DNA of 64,000 nucleotides from Gemmatimonadota bacterium (GCA_016714015.1 JADJNZ010000007.1:248001-312000); one strand, 5' to 3'; counted from the first letter of the stretch, positions 8,264 to 17,886 are shown. Numbers and translations: made by a program. Notes: a model not told the origin generated them from the letters alone.

Positions 8264-10651
8264 CTATGCGGAGACGGCGGTGGCGCGCGTCTTGGCGGTC
8301 TCGAGGAGGCGGGCCAGCGTCGCCCGCAACGCCAGCAGGTCGAGCGGCTTGGTGGCGTACTCGTCGCATCCGGCGGCCAGGCAGAGCGCGCGGTCCTCGG
8401 CCATCGCGTGCGCGGTGAGGGCGACGATGGGCATCGTCTCGCCGCGCGCGCGCAGCGTGCGGGCGAGGGTGTAGCCGTCCATGCGCGGCATTTGCATGTC
8501 GGTGATCAGCAGCGCGAAAGGGGCGCCCGTCGCGGCGGCGGCGGTGAGGGCGTCGAGCGCCTCCTGTCCGTCACCGGCGGTCGCGACCTCAAGGCCGGTG
8601 CCCTGCAGGTAGTGCAGGAGGAGCGTGCGGTTGACCGCGTTGTCCTCGGCCACGAGCACCCGTGCGGCGAGCGGCGCTGGCGTCCCCGGCGGCGCGTGGA
8701 CCGCGGCGGTCGCCGCCGGCGTGCCGACCGTCGGGCGCGTGTCGGTCGCGTCGAACCACGCCTGCCCTCCCGTGACGTCGACGACCACCCGGATGCGGAA
8801 GGTCGAACCCGCCCCCTCGACCGTGCGCAGGATCGTCACGTCGCCGCCCATGAGCCGCGCGAGGCGACGCGAGATGGCGAGTCCGAGCCCGGTCCCGCCG
8901 TGGAGTCGCGTGACGCTCGAGTCCGCCTGTACGAACGGTTCGAACACCTTCTCCGCTTGCGCGGCGGTCATCCCGGGACCGCTGTCGGTCACATTGATCA
9001 CCAGGCCGTGCGCCCCGTCGGCGGGCGAGGCCGCCGACTCCATCGCCACGCTCACGGACACGCCGCCGCTCCGCGTGAACTTGATGGCGTTGCCCGCGAT
9101 GTTGAGCAGGATCTGCCGCAGGCGCGTGGCGTCCGTGCGCAGGCGCCCCGGGAGCTGCGTCCGCCACATGATCGAGAAGCCGATGCCTGCCGCCTCGGCG
9201 CGCGGCCGGAGCAGCCGTTCGCAGTCGCGGAGCAGGCCGGGCAGGTCGGTCTCGATCGATTCGACCTCGAGCCGGCCGGACTCGACGCGCGAAAGGTCGA
9301 GGATGTCGTTGATCAGCGCGAGGAGATGATGCCCCGCCACGTGGATGGTCTCGATGCCGGTGCGCTCGCGTTCCGGGCGCGAGACGCTCTTCATGGCATC
9401 TCGCAGGAGGTCCGCATAGCCGATGATCGCGGTGAGCGGCGTGCGGATCTCGTGACTCATGTTCGCGAGGAACTCGCTCTTGGCCCGGTTGGCGACGTCA
9501 GCCGCGTCGCGAAGACGGCGCGCCTCGGTGATGTCGAGGAACACACCGGCGCGCGCGTTCGACCCGTCCTCGCGGCGATAGGGTGCCGAGACCTCCTCGA
9601 CCCAGCAGTAGGTCCCATCGGCGCGGCGGAGACGATATTGGTGCCGGAGCGGTGACCCGGTGCGGCGAGCGAGTTCGATCCGCTCGACCGCGGCGTCCCG
9701 GTCGTCGTCGTGGATCAGGCTCCGCCAGAAGCCCGACTCCTCCCACGCCGCGCGCGCGTGCCCGAGACGGTCAGCCCGCGCGGAGAGGTAGGTGAGCGCC
9801 CACGAGTGCGGGGCGGCCTCCCAGACGATGACGTCGGTGCTCTCGATGATCGTGCGCGTGCGGCGCTCGCTCGCCGCGAGGGTCTGCGCATCGCGGAGAC
9901 TCGCCGTCTGCGCATCCCGGATCGCGGCGTTGGACTGCAACTGCTTGAGCCGGAAGACGTAGACGAGCCAAGCGGCGCCCATCACCAGCAGCAGGGACGG
10001 GATGAGCCCGAGCAGCGCCGCGCGCGTGTGCTTGGCCTGGTCGTCGATGTAGCGCTGGGCGGTGAGGTCCACGCCGACGATGCCGTACTGCCGCCCCGCG
10101 GAGTCGACGAGCGGCGCATACCCGCTCACAAAGCTGCCCCAGTCGTCCGCGTGCGGCTCGGCGCTCGCCGTCGCGGCGGCCGGTGTGCCGTGCGGCCCGC
10201 TCTCGAGTGCGGCGAGCATGGCGGGGTCGGCGTCCTCATAGGCTTGACCCACGTAGGACTGGTCGGCGACCCCGTCGCCGTCCGCGTCGCCGGTGTCGGC
10301 GGCGTCGAGGACGAAGCGGATCGCGTCGCCGTCGCGGACCACCGTGTAGATGAAGGCGACGTCGGTCGTCGCGTGCCGCGCGGCGCGCAGCCCCGCGACC
10401 GCGCGCCGGTAGGCGGGCGAGTTCGTCTGTGCCGAGTCGCGGAGCTGCGCGTGCAGGGCCGGGTCGATGAGCGGCGTGAGCGTGCTCGCGAGCCGTGCCA
10501 GCTCCACCTGCATCTGGTTCGCGGCGTTCTTCCGCGCCGACAGCCAGCCGGTGAGCATCGAGACGGCGAGGACGAGCAGCATCGCGCCGCCGGTCAGGAA
10601 CGCCTGCTGTCGCGCGCGCCGCTTCGGCGCGCCATGCACGTCGGTGGTCAC
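8264..10651 (-). CDS. Membrane hybrid sensor histidine kinase (sensor-PAS-HisKA-HATPase-receiver)
   Basis: The 795 residues from the GTG start show TM1 (about 17-38), an extracytoplasmic sensor (40-208), TM2 (about 210-233), a PAS/PAC region (265-378), HisKA with His400 in SHEIRTPL, an ATPase domain with Asn521, and a C-terminal receiver with probable phospho-acceptor Asp718 in LLITDMQMPRMDG. The sensor contains DADGDGVAD at 122-130, a calcium-loop-like DxDxDG motif seen in some periplasmic sensors of GGDEF proteins. GTG 10651 overlaps the stop of the small upstream gene (GTGA), implying coupling, and gives a proper start before TM1. A longer open frame upstream has no sensible coding content. 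No separate output regulator is adjacent, so downstream signalling is unknown. Confidence 0.9.
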   Translation of the reverse strand: MTTDVHGAPKRRARQQAFLTGGAMLLVLAVSMLTGWLSARKNAANQMQVELARLASTLTPLIDPALHAQLRDSAQTNSPAYRRAVAGLRAARHATTDVAFIYTVVRDGDAIRFVLDAADTGDADGDGVADQSYVGQAYEDADPAMLAALESGPHGTPAAATASAEPHADDWGSFVSGYAPLVDSAGRQYGIVGVDLTAQRYIDDQAKHTRAALLGLIPSLLLVMGAAWLVYVFRLKQLQSNAAIRDAQTASLRDAQTLAASERRTRTIIESTDVIVWEAAPHSWALTYLSARADRLGHARAAWEESGFWRSLIHDDDRDAAVERIELARRTGSPLRHQYRLRRADGTYCWVEEVSAPYRREDGSNARAGVFLDITEARRLRDAADVANRAKSEFLANMSHEIRTPLTAIIGYADLLRDAMKSVSRPERERTGIETIHVAGHHLLALINDILDLSRVESGRLEVESIETDLPGLLRDCERLLRPRAEAAGIGFSIMWRTQLPGRLRTDATRLRQILLNIAGNAIKFTRSGGVSVSVAMESAASPADGAHGLVINVTDSGPGMTAAQAEKVFEPFVQADSSVTRLHGGTGLGLAISRRLARLMGGDVTILRTVEGAGSTFRIRVVVDVTGGQAWFDATDTRPTVGTPAATAAVHAPPGTPAPLAARVLVAEDNAVNRTLLLHYLQGTGLEVATAGDGQEALDALTAAAATGAPFALLITDMQMPRMDGYTLARTLRARGETMPIVALTAHAMAEDRALCLAAGCDEYATKPLDLLALRATLARLLETAKTRATAVSA

Positions 10652-10965
10652 TCCAGCCACACCGCGACCTCCCGGTGATCGTCCCGAAGGTCGAAGATCC
10701 GCCGCGGCATGAGCGTCGCCTCGGTGCGCAGCTCCTCGACCATCGCGTCGATGGGGATCTCCTCGTCGCGGATACGGGCGAGGACCTCCTCGGGGATGAG
10801 GTCCAGCAGGCGCCGCGCGCCGCGGGCGGGGAGGGCGACCCGCATCCGCTCGTCGCCATCGCGGACGACGCGCACGACGAGGTGTTGCGCCGGCTCGCCG
10901 GCTTGGGTCGGCCGGTCGCCGAAGCCGAGGGCGCTGCGGACCCAGGTGTACGGGCAGGTCGCCAC
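10648..10965 (-). CDS. Small conserved-looking protein coupled to hybrid kinase
   Basis: This 105-residue soluble protein starts at GTG 10965, with GGAG five bases upstream. Its stop overlaps the kinase start by four bases, so the two are probably co-translated. The middle and end (MRVALPARGARRLLDLIPEE, then a helix and a final EVAVWLE strand) resemble the small C-terminal domain of YvlB/SHOCT-like proteins; I hold this weakly. Coupling suggests it assists or is controlled with the kinase. No function is assigned. Confidence 0.65.
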   Translation of the reverse strand: MATCPYTWVRSALGFGDRPTQAGEPAQHLVVRVVRDGDERMRVALPARGARRLLDLIPEEVLARIRDEEIPIDAMVEELRTEATLMPRRIFDLRDDHREVAVWLE

Positions 10966-11149
10966 CGACGCTCCGCGGACGGAGGACCCCGCGCTGCGCG
11001 CCAGAGGGCGCGCAACGAAGGTCCCGATGTGTGGAGTATCGGCCGCCGACGGGCGCGCCTTGACCCCTGCGCACCGGAACTGGCGCGGCGCGGGCCCGAC
11101 GGGGCATCTTCAGCGCGCGAGCGAGCACGGTCCCCCCCACCCAGTCGCG

Positions 11150-13102
11150 ATGCACGACGAACAGCCCGGATCGGACCGGCGCCGGATCGAGGCGCTGGAG
11201 CAGGTGGTACGCACGCTGGTGACCGAGGTGCAGCGCCTGCGCGCCGACGTCGCTGGACTGCGCGGCGTGGAGGCGCCGGCCCCGCTCCCTTCGGAGCCGA
11301 TCGCGACGCCGGCGCCCGCTCCCATGCCGATGTCGGAGGCTGCGCCGGCTCAACCGTCCGCGCCCACCCCGCCGCCCCGTCGTCCGACCTCGCGCGGCGT
11401 CGTCGATGGCGTGGTCAGCGGCGGCCTCGAGCAGGCGGTCGGCCGCTACGGGACGCTCCTCGTGGCCACGGTCGCGATCCTCCTTGGGCTCGGCGCGTTC
11501 ATCCAGTGGGCGGTGGCGCGTGGCCTCCTCGGCCCCGAGATGCGCGTGGCCCTCGGCGCCGTCGCCGCCATCGTGCTCGCCGTGCTCGGCCTGCGGCTAC
11601 GCACCCGCGGGAGTCGCACCTTCGGCAACGCGCTCCTCGCGATCGCCCTCGCGGTGGTGCATCTCGTCGCGTGGGGAGCGGGGCCGGTGCTCGGGCTCGT
11701 GCCGGCGCGCGCCGCTCTCGCGGTCGCCGCCATCGCCAGCGCCGCGCTCGCGGCGCTCGCGCTCCGTGAAGGGGAGGAGTTCCTCTTCCTCCTCGGGCTC
11801 GGCGGCGCGCTGCTCGCGCCGTTCGTCACGTCGGAAGGGAGCGGGCATCCGGGCGAGCTGCTGCTCTTCGGTGGCGTCGTGATCTCGGCCGCCCTCCTCG
11901 CGCTGCGGGATCCCGCCTGGGGCATCGCGCCCCGGCTCCTCTCGCCCTCCGGGCTCGCGTACATGAGCGCCGCGCTCGCGGGGCACCGCGCCGCGGACGG
12001 GGACGGGGCCCGCTTCTGGCCGGCGCTCTTCGCGCTCGTCCTCGCGATCGTCGGACTCGTGGTCGCCGCGCGCGGCGTGCGCCGCGTGGTCGTGCGTGCG
12101 CTCCTGTTCCTGGTGCTCGTCGGCATCCTGTTCGCTGAAGGAGCCGCCCCGGCGATGCCGCTCACCGGCGTTGCGTACGCGATGATGGGCACTCTGGTGC
12201 TGCACGCCCTCCGCCGCCGCAGCGCGGCGGTGGACGACGGCGCGGACAACGCCTACGAGGTGGTCGGGCTGCCGCTGCTCTTCCTCCTCGCCGCGCTGTA
12301 CGGGAACGAGGCGTGGCATGAGCCCGTCGGTATCCCCATCGCCGGGGGGTGGATCGCCGTCACCACGGTGTTCCTCTTGCTCGATCCGGCGGCGCAACGC
12401 GCGCGCCACCTCGCGGTGATGCTCACGACGGCATTCCTCGCCACGGCGAACCTGTACCAGGACGACCGCGACGGACGAGTGCCGGCCTTCGCACTCGTCG
12501 CGTCGATGAGCATTCTCGCCTTCGTCCGCGTGCCGGGGCGCGCGCTCCAGTTGCCGCTCACGCTCGCATTGGGCGCGGCATCCGTCGTCGGCTACGTGCT
12601 GATCGATGTGCGGCGCGGCTACCAGCTCCCCCCGTTCGTGAACGAGCCGGCGCTGCTCGGCCTCACCGTCGTCGCGGCCTGGCTCTACTTCTCGGTCGCC
12701 GCGCCGCGCGCCTTCGCGGTGCTGGACGAGGGGAAGACGCCCTGGCAGGCGCGTGCGCCCATGGTGGCGATCAAGGCCGCCGGGCCGGTCGCGCTGTTCT
12801 TCTGGGGGCGCGCCGAACTCGCCGACGCCTGGTCGTACGACATCGCCACCTTCCTGCTCATCGCCTACTACGCCATCGTCGGAGTGGGGCTGATCCTCTT
12901 CGGGCGCCAGCGCGAGGTCGACGGACTCCGGCAGACGGGGCTCGCGCTCTCGCTCGTCGCGGCCGGGAAGGGGTTCATCAGCGCGAGCGATCTCGACAGC
13001 GTCGGGTTGCGCATTGGCAGCTACCTGCTCGTCGGCGCCTTCTTCCTTGGCGTCGCCTTCCTCTATCGTGCCAAGCCGGCCGAGGAGCCCGTTCCGGAAT
13101 GA
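11150..13102 (+). CDS. DUF2339-type polytopic membrane protein
   Basis: The 650 residues begin with a short coiled coil (about 8-40, RRRIEALEQVVRTLVTEVQ) and a Pro/Ala-rich linker (45-85). More than fifteen hydrophobic segments follow to the end, starting with YGTLLVATVAILLGLGAFIQ. This coiled coil, linker and many-TM layout is typical of DUF2339 proteins, whose role is unknown. I chose ATG 11150 because the coiled coil begins there; the open frame continues upstream without plausible coding content, and no clear ribosome site is seen. The stop overlaps the next start (ATGA). Confidence 0.82.
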   Translation: MHDEQPGSDRRRIEALEQVVRTLVTEVQRLRADVAGLRGVEAPAPLPSEPIATPAPAPMPMSEAAPAQPSAPTPPPRRPTSRGVVDGVVSGGLEQAVGRYGTLLVATVAILLGLGAFIQWAVARGLLGPEMRVALGAVAAIVLAVLGLRLRTRGSRTFGNALLAIALAVVHLVAWGAGPVLGLVPARAALAVAAIASAALAALALREGEEFLFLLGLGGALLAPFVTSEGSGHPGELLLFGGVVISAALLALRDPAWGIAPRLLSPSGLAYMSAALAGHRAADGDGARFWPALFALVLAIVGLVVAARGVRRVVVRALLFLVLVGILFAEGAAPAMPLTGVAYAMMGTLVLHALRRRSAAVDDGADNAYEVVGLPLLFLLAALYGNEAWHEPVGIPIAGGWIAVTTVFLLLDPAAQRARHLAVMLTTAFLATANLYQDDRDGRVPAFALVASMSILAFVRVPGRALQLPLTLALGAASVVGYVLIDVRRGYQLPPFVNEPALLGLTVVAAWLYFSVAAPRAFAVLDEGKTPWQARAPMVAIKAAGPVALFFWGRAELADAWSYDIATFLLIAYYAIVGVGLILFGRQREVDGLRQTGLALSLVAAGKGFISASDLDSVGLRIGSYLLVGAFFLGVAFLYRAKPAEEPVPE

Positions 13103-14010
13103 CCAACCGTTCGAAGGTCCTGTGCTTCGTCGTCGCGCTCGCGGCGGTGCTGGTCGCGCCACTCGCGTCGCTCGGCGCGCAGGCGGCAGCATCGCAGGGC
13201 ACATTGTACATCGTCGGGGGCGGCCCGCAGCCCGACGCCCTCGTGCAGGAGTTCGTGGACCTGGCCGGCGGGCGCGGCAAGGCGCGGATCATCGTCTTCG
13301 CGATGGCGAGCGAGGAGGGCCTCACCGGCGGGGAGGAGAAGGCGCAGGACCTCCGCGCGCTCGGCGCCGTCGCGCGGAATGTGTGGGTGGATCGCGCGCA
13401 GGCGATGACCGATTCGGTGGCGCGGCTCCTCGACGGCGCGACCGGCATCTGGTTCGGCGGCGGCGACCAGGTGCGGCTCGCCGACATCCTGCGTGGCACG
13501 CCCACGGAGCGCGCGATCCACGCACGCTACGCGGCGGGGGCGGTGATCGGCGGGACGTCGGCGGGCGCGGCGGTGATGTCGCGCGTGATGCTCACCGGCG
13601 ACGAGCGGCGTCCCGGCGGCGCGCGCGCCGACTCGACGCTCGCGTGGGGCACGCTGGAGGGCGACAACGTCATCACCGCCGAGGGCTTCGCGCTCCTCAC
13701 CACCGCGATCGTCGACCAGCACTTCCTTCGCCGCAAGCGCTACGGCCGGCTGCTCTCGCTCGTGATCGAGCGGGCACCGCACCTCGGTGCGGGGATCGAC
13801 GAATCGACGGCGCTGGTGGTGGGGCCGGACGGGAGGTGGCGCGTGCGCGGTGCGAGCGCCGTGGTCATCTTCGACGCCCGGCGCGCGACGCGCGTGGGCG
13901 ACGCCGTGCAGTTGCAGGCGAGTGACGTTCGGACGCACGTCCTCACCGACGGGGGAACGTTCGACCCCGGCACGGGCATCGCCGTACCGGGGTCGAAGCG
14001 CGCGCCCTGA
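13099..14010 (+). CDS. Exported cyanophycinase-like peptidase S51 family protein
   Basis: The 303 residues start with a signal peptide (about 1-28, cleavage after SLGAQA). An S51 fold follows, with YIVGGGPQPDALVQEFVDLA, the FGGGDQ loop, and nucleophile Ser154 in GGTSAGAAVM. Cyanophycinases cut multi-L-arginyl-poly-aspartate into beta-Asp-Arg dipeptides, and other family members cut dipeptides. The exported form suggests use of external polymer or peptides. The start overlaps the stop of the DUF2339 gene. No cyanophycin synthetase is nearby, so the polymer specificity is only a family-based guess. Confidence 0.87.
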   Translation: MTNRSKVLCFVVALAAVLVAPLASLGAQAAASQGTLYIVGGGPQPDALVQEFVDLAGGRGKARIIVFAMASEEGLTGGEEKAQDLRALGAVARNVWVDRAQAMTDSVARLLDGATGIWFGGGDQVRLADILRGTPTERAIHARYAAGAVIGGTSAGAAVMSRVMLTGDERRPGGARADSTLAWGTLEGDNVITAEGFALLTTAIVDQHFLRRKRYGRLLSLVIERAPHLGAGIDESTALVVGPDGRWRVRGASAVVIFDARRATRVGDAVQLQASDVRTHVLTDGGTFDPGTGIAVPGSKRAP

Positions 14011-14033
14011 ACGTCAGGGACGGTCAGGGCGCG
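14001..14033. terminator. Hairpin between convergent genes
   Basis: A perfect 10-bp inverted repeat (CGCGCCCTGA and TCAGGGCGCG) with a 13-base loop lies between the ends of the cyanophycinase and the zinc protease genes. The left arm includes the cyanophycinase stop codon. No T-run is present, so it is a probable bidirectional terminator by position. Confidence 0.6.
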
Positions 14034-14048
14034 GTCAGGCGGCGGAGA

Positions 14049-16616
14049 CTACTCCTCGAGGTCGAGGATCCGCTTGATCTCCGTGCGCAGGTCGCGCAGG
14101 TGGATCCGGGTCATGCCGTCGGCGGCCTTGGGGAGCGCCTGCGCCGCGAGGGCATCGATGTCCTGCAGCGCCGCGCGCAGGGCCGCGCGCACGTCGCTGT
14201 TGGCCGCGAGCGGGGCCGGGCCACCGAAGGCCGCCGCCGCGGCCGCTGCCGGGGCCGGCGGGTTGAGCCGCGCATCGGCCGTCGCGAGGAACGACCGCTG
14301 CAGGTTGCGGCGGAAGACGTTCACCCGCACCGACCCCTGTGACAGCTCGCCGAAGATGCCGGCGCGCATGTCGCCCATGAGGTCGGCGACGGTGTAGGCC
14401 TCACGCGGGTTGCCGGCGAGCGCCTCGAACTCGATGAGGCGGTTGAGCCGCGCCATGCCGAGGAGCGAGTTCACCACGCCGGCCTGCCGCGTGCGGAACC
14501 GCTCGACGACGCCAGCGTTCTCGATGCGGCGGAGGATCGCCGTGTCGAGGAACATGGGCGGGACCTGGAAGGCCGTCGCATTGAGGTAGCGGACCGCTTC
14601 CTGCTGGCGCGCGCGCTCGAGCGGGCGGAAGCGCGCGCCCGTGCCGTAGCGCTCCTGCGTGTAGGCACCGCCGACAATCGCGCCGACGTGGCTCATGTAG
14701 CGCCCCCATTGGTCGACGGCCGCGATGTACAGCTCCTCGAGCTCGTCGTAGTTCTCGCCCGGCTTCTCGGCGACGGGGATGAGGGAGCTCACGACGCGGG
14801 TGAGGTTGCGCATGCCGAGCGTCGTCGCCTTCACCGCATCGGCGTCACCGACCGCTTCGGTCAGGTTCTCCGGGTCGGCCTCAGCGTCGGGCGTGGTGAA
14901 GCGCAGCCACGGGAAGCGATCCTGCTCGCGGGCCCACTGGTCGAGCGTCGCCTTCTCGTCGTCCGCCGTGCGCGCGCCCGGGATGGGCGCGTAGCCCCAG
15001 CGGACGGCGAAGTCGTCGTACGGTCCGACCTGCGGGATGAGCAGGTGCGGCGGGATGCTGTCCTCGGGCTGCGCGACGTAGTTGAAGCGCGAGTAGTCCA
15101 TGAGCGTCGCCACGTGGCCGTTCATCCGCTCGAGGAAGCTGCGGCTGCGGATGGAGTCGACCGGGTACTGCGCCGACGACTTCATGTTGTGCGGGAAGCC
15201 GATCGAGTGGCCGATCTCGTGCGTGACGACGTACTCGACGAGGCGCCCCATGAGCGAGTCGGGGAGCGGCAGCGTGCGGGCGCGCGCATCCAGTGGCGAG
15301 ACCTGGATGAAGTACCACTCCTTCTGCAACTGCATGATGTTGTGGTACATGTTGACCTCGCCCTTCAGGATCTGTCCTGAACGCGGGTCGACGACCTGGC
15401 CACCGGTCGCATTGGCGACGGTGCTCGGGTTCCAGTAGATCGCCGAGTTGCGGGCGTCGTACATGGAGAAGTTCGGGTCCTGCTGCGGGGTGGGCGCCAC
15501 GCGGCCGAAGATGGCGTTGGAGAAGCCCGCCTTCCGGAAGGCGTCCTGCCACTTGTTCACGCCGCTCACGATCCACGGCTTGAGCCAATCCGGCGTCGCC
15601 GGGTCGATCCAGTAGATGATGGGCTCGACCGGGTCGGAGACGGCCGCGGCCGGGTCCTTCTTCACGAGCTTGAAGCGATGGATGAAGCTGCGCGAGCGCG
15701 CCTCATGCTCGCGGCTCGACATGTCGTAGAACGAGCTCGAGATGTAGCCCACGCGCTCGTCCTCCCAGCGCGGCATCATCGGCTGGTCGGGGAGCTTGAG
15801 CATCGAGTAGTGCACGCGGACCGTCTGCGAGCGCGCGGTCCCGCCGCCACCCGGCGCGCCGGGGAAACCGCCCGCGCCTGCCGGCGGCGCGGCGCCGCTC
15901 TGCGTCACCTCGACGTCGATGTTCTCGGGGAACGCCCACGTCTGCTCCACCCAGCTCTTGTTGCGCTGGATGCCGGCGATGGGTCCGAGCTCGGGGATGT
16001 TGCTGAGGAACAGGTCGCTCACGTCGACGACGGCCGCGCTGTCCGGCCCGTACGCGGCGACGTTGTACGACGCGAGCACCGCGCCCTTCCGGAAGCCCTT
16101 CACCACGTTCCAGATCGCCGAGGTGGTGTCGGCCTGGAGGTCGAAGTCCTTGGCGCGGAGCACCACGCGGTTCCCGGCGCGCTCCCACTGCACGATGTTG
16201 CGCGAACCGCCGCCGAAGAAGCCGGCCGGGCTCTGGAGCGTGCTCTCGACGTTGCGCGAGATGAGCAGCATCTCCTTGTTGAGCGCGCTCGCGGGGATCT
16301 CGAAGAAGAGCTGCTCGCCCACGCGATGGACCTTGAGCAGGCCGTTCTGCGTCACCGCGCGCGGGGTGATCACCGTGGCGTAGGGACGCGGGGCGGGGGG
16401 CTGGCCCGCCGCACCGCCAGGCCCACCGGCGCCGCCGGGGCCACCACCCTGACCACCCGGCTGACCGCCGGTCGGCGGGCCGGGTGGCGTGCCCGGCGTG
16501 GTGGGGGCGGGCGCGGCGCCTGGGCGCGGCGCGGGAGCGCCGGCGGCCGGCGTCGCCGGCGGCGTGCAGGCCGCGAGCGCGGCCAACGTGGCGAGAAGGA
16601 GCGAACTGGACTTCAT
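14049..16616 (-). CDS. DUF5117/DUF5118-type zinc-dependent metalloprotease lipoprotein
   Basis: This 855-residue exported protein has a lipobox ending at Cys17 (LAALAAC) followed by a Pro/Gly/Ala-rich linker to about residue 78. The N-terminal domain (about 80-330) matches the DUF5118/5117 style, and the catalytic site is HEIGHSIGFPH at 466-476, giving zinc ligands His466, His470 and probably His476 with Glu467. The C-terminal region is helical and ends in a short Glu-rich tail. These proteins are common in Bacteroidota and Gemmatimonadota; substrates are not established. GGAG five bases upstream supports ATG 16616. The upstream symporter gene stops at the base directly before this start, so both are on one transcript. 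Confidence 0.9.
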   Translation of the reverse strand: MKSSSLLLATLAALAACTPPATPAAGAPAPRPGAAPAPTTPGTPPGPPTGGQPGGQGGGPGGAGGPGGAAGQPPAPRPYATVITPRAVTQNGLLKVHRVGEQLFFEIPASALNKEMLLISRNVESTLQSPAGFFGGGSRNIVQWERAGNRVVLRAKDFDLQADTTSAIWNVVKGFRKGAVLASYNVAAYGPDSAAVVDVSDLFLSNIPELGPIAGIQRNKSWVEQTWAFPENIDVEVTQSGAAPPAGAGGFPGAPGGGGTARSQTVRVHYSMLKLPDQPMMPRWEDERVGYISSSFYDMSSREHEARSRSFIHRFKLVKKDPAAAVSDPVEPIIYWIDPATPDWLKPWIVSGVNKWQDAFRKAGFSNAIFGRVAPTPQQDPNFSMYDARNSAIYWNPSTVANATGGQVVDPRSGQILKGEVNMYHNIMQLQKEWYFIQVSPLDARARTLPLPDSLMGRLVEYVVTHEIGHSIGFPHNMKSSAQYPVDSIRSRSFLERMNGHVATLMDYSRFNYVAQPEDSIPPHLLIPQVGPYDDFAVRWGYAPIPGARTADDEKATLDQWAREQDRFPWLRFTTPDAEADPENLTEAVGDADAVKATTLGMRNLTRVVSSLIPVAEKPGENYDELEELYIAAVDQWGRYMSHVGAIVGGAYTQERYGTGARFRPLERARQQEAVRYLNATAFQVPPMFLDTAILRRIENAGVVERFRTRQAGVVNSLLGMARLNRLIEFEALAGNPREAYTVADLMGDMRAGIFGELSQGSVRVNVFRRNLQRSFLATADARLNPPAPAAAAAAAFGGPAPLAANSDVRAALRAALQDIDALAAQALPKAADGMTRIHLRDLRTEIKRILDLEE

Positions 16617-17870
16617 CTACACTCCGGTCGGAGGATTCGCGCGACCACCGGCCAGGACGGCCGCGGTCAGCTGTGACGTGACGTTCGCCAGCGTCTTGAA
16701 CATATCGGGCAGCACATCCACTGCGATGAGGATCCCCACGCCCGCCGCGGGAAGCCCCAGGTCCACCAGTACCGGCGAGAGCAGGAACAGACTCGCCGAC
16801 GGGATCCCCGGCACGCTGAAGCTCAGCAGCGTCGAGGTCACCACCAGCCCCAGCAGGGCCCCTTCACTCACCGGGATCCCGTAGAGCTTCCCCAGAAAGA
16901 CCACGCCCACCACCCACGCCATGGGCACGTTGACGCGGAACACCGAGACCGCGAGCGGGAGCACGAACCCGCTCGCCGCCTCGCCCAGGCCGAGCTTCTC
17001 GCGCGCCGCCGAGATCATGAGCGGCAAGGCTGCGAGCGACGAGCGCGAACCGGCGGCCAGCGCCTGCGCCGGCGCCGCGGCCGCGATGAACCGCCGCAAG
17101 GACATGCGCCCCGCGAGCACCACCACCGGATACAGCAGCACCGTGAACAGGAGGAGCGTGCCCGAGAGCGTGACGATGTAGCGCGCGAGCGCGCCGATCG
17201 AACTGCTGCCCAACCGCGCGCCCAGCGCGAGGGTCAGGGCGAAGACGCCGATGGGGGCCACGAGCACCACCCAGCCCACCACCACGAGCAACGCGTCGGC
17301 GATGCCGCGACAGGCCTCCACCACCGGGGCGCGTCGTTCCGGCGTCACCTGCTTGAGCGCGAAGCCCAGCGCCAGCGAGAACACCACCAATGGGAGGAGC
17401 GCGCCGTCCACCGCGGACTTCACCGGATTGGCAGGCACCATGTCGATGAGCCGCTGGGCGAGCGAGGGCATCGCGGGGGCGGCCGGCACCGCCGCCACCG
17501 AGCCCCGCACGCGTTCCGCCACCTCGGCCGGCATGGTGAAGCTCGCGAAGGCGAACTGCGACGTCACGAGCGCGAGCGCGCCGCCGGCCACGAGCAGCAC
17601 GACGAACACGACGAGCGCCCGCCCGCCGGCGCGCCGCAGCTCGGCGCTTCCGCCGGTCCCCGCCACCGACGCGATCGTCAGCGCCGCGACGAGCGGGAGG
17701 ACCGTCATCCGGATGGCATTCGTCCAGAGCGTGCCCACCACGTCGGCGGCGGGCAGGGCCTGCGCGGCCATCGCCGCGAGGCTGCCCGCCGCTGGATCCG
17801 CCAGCCCCATCCCGAGCGTGAGCCCCGTCGCGAGTGCCAGCAGGACCTGCAGCGACTGGCTCTTCAGCAT
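16617..17870 (-). CDS. SDF-family dicarboxylate/amino-acid:cation symporter-like protein
   Basis: The 417 residues have about eight hydrophobic segments. The re-entrant serine-rich loop is visible as SRSSLAALP, matching the SSSxATLP motif of this family, which imports C4-dicarboxylates or glutamate/aspartate with Na+ or H+. The second hallmark, NMDGT, is not seen; the equivalent region reads LPLAVSVFRVNVPMAW, so the binding site is atypical and substrate or ion use may differ. ATG 17870 gives a normal N-terminus; the longer frame would add an Arg/Ser-rich stretch. It lies 16 bases after the DUF2231 gene and directly before the protease, suggesting an operon that degrades peptides and takes up products (inference). 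Confidence 0.85.
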   Translation of the reverse strand: MLKSQSLQVLLALATGLTLGMGLADPAAGSLAAMAAQALPAADVVGTLWTNAIRMTVLPLVAALTIASVAGTGGSAELRRAGGRALVVFVVLLVAGGALALVTSQFAFASFTMPAEVAERVRGSVAAVPAAPAMPSLAQRLIDMVPANPVKSAVDGALLPLVVFSLALGFALKQVTPERRAPVVEACRGIADALLVVVGWVVLVAPIGVFALTLALGARLGSSSIGALARYIVTLSGTLLLFTVLLYPVVVLAGRMSLRRFIAAAAPAQALAAGSRSSLAALPLMISAAREKLGLGEAASGFVLPLAVSVFRVNVPMAWVVGVVFLGKLYGIPVSEGALLGLVVTSTLLSFSVPGIPSASLFLLSPVLVDLGLPAAGVGILIAVDVLPDMFKTLANVTSQLTAAVLAGGRANPPTGV

Positions 17871-17886
17871 CCGGGAGCGCCGCGAC

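Noticed and set aside
15678..16676. Plus-strand frame opposite the zinc protease gene
   Set aside because: No motif, and the minus strand encodes a complete protease with HEIGH site and lipobox.
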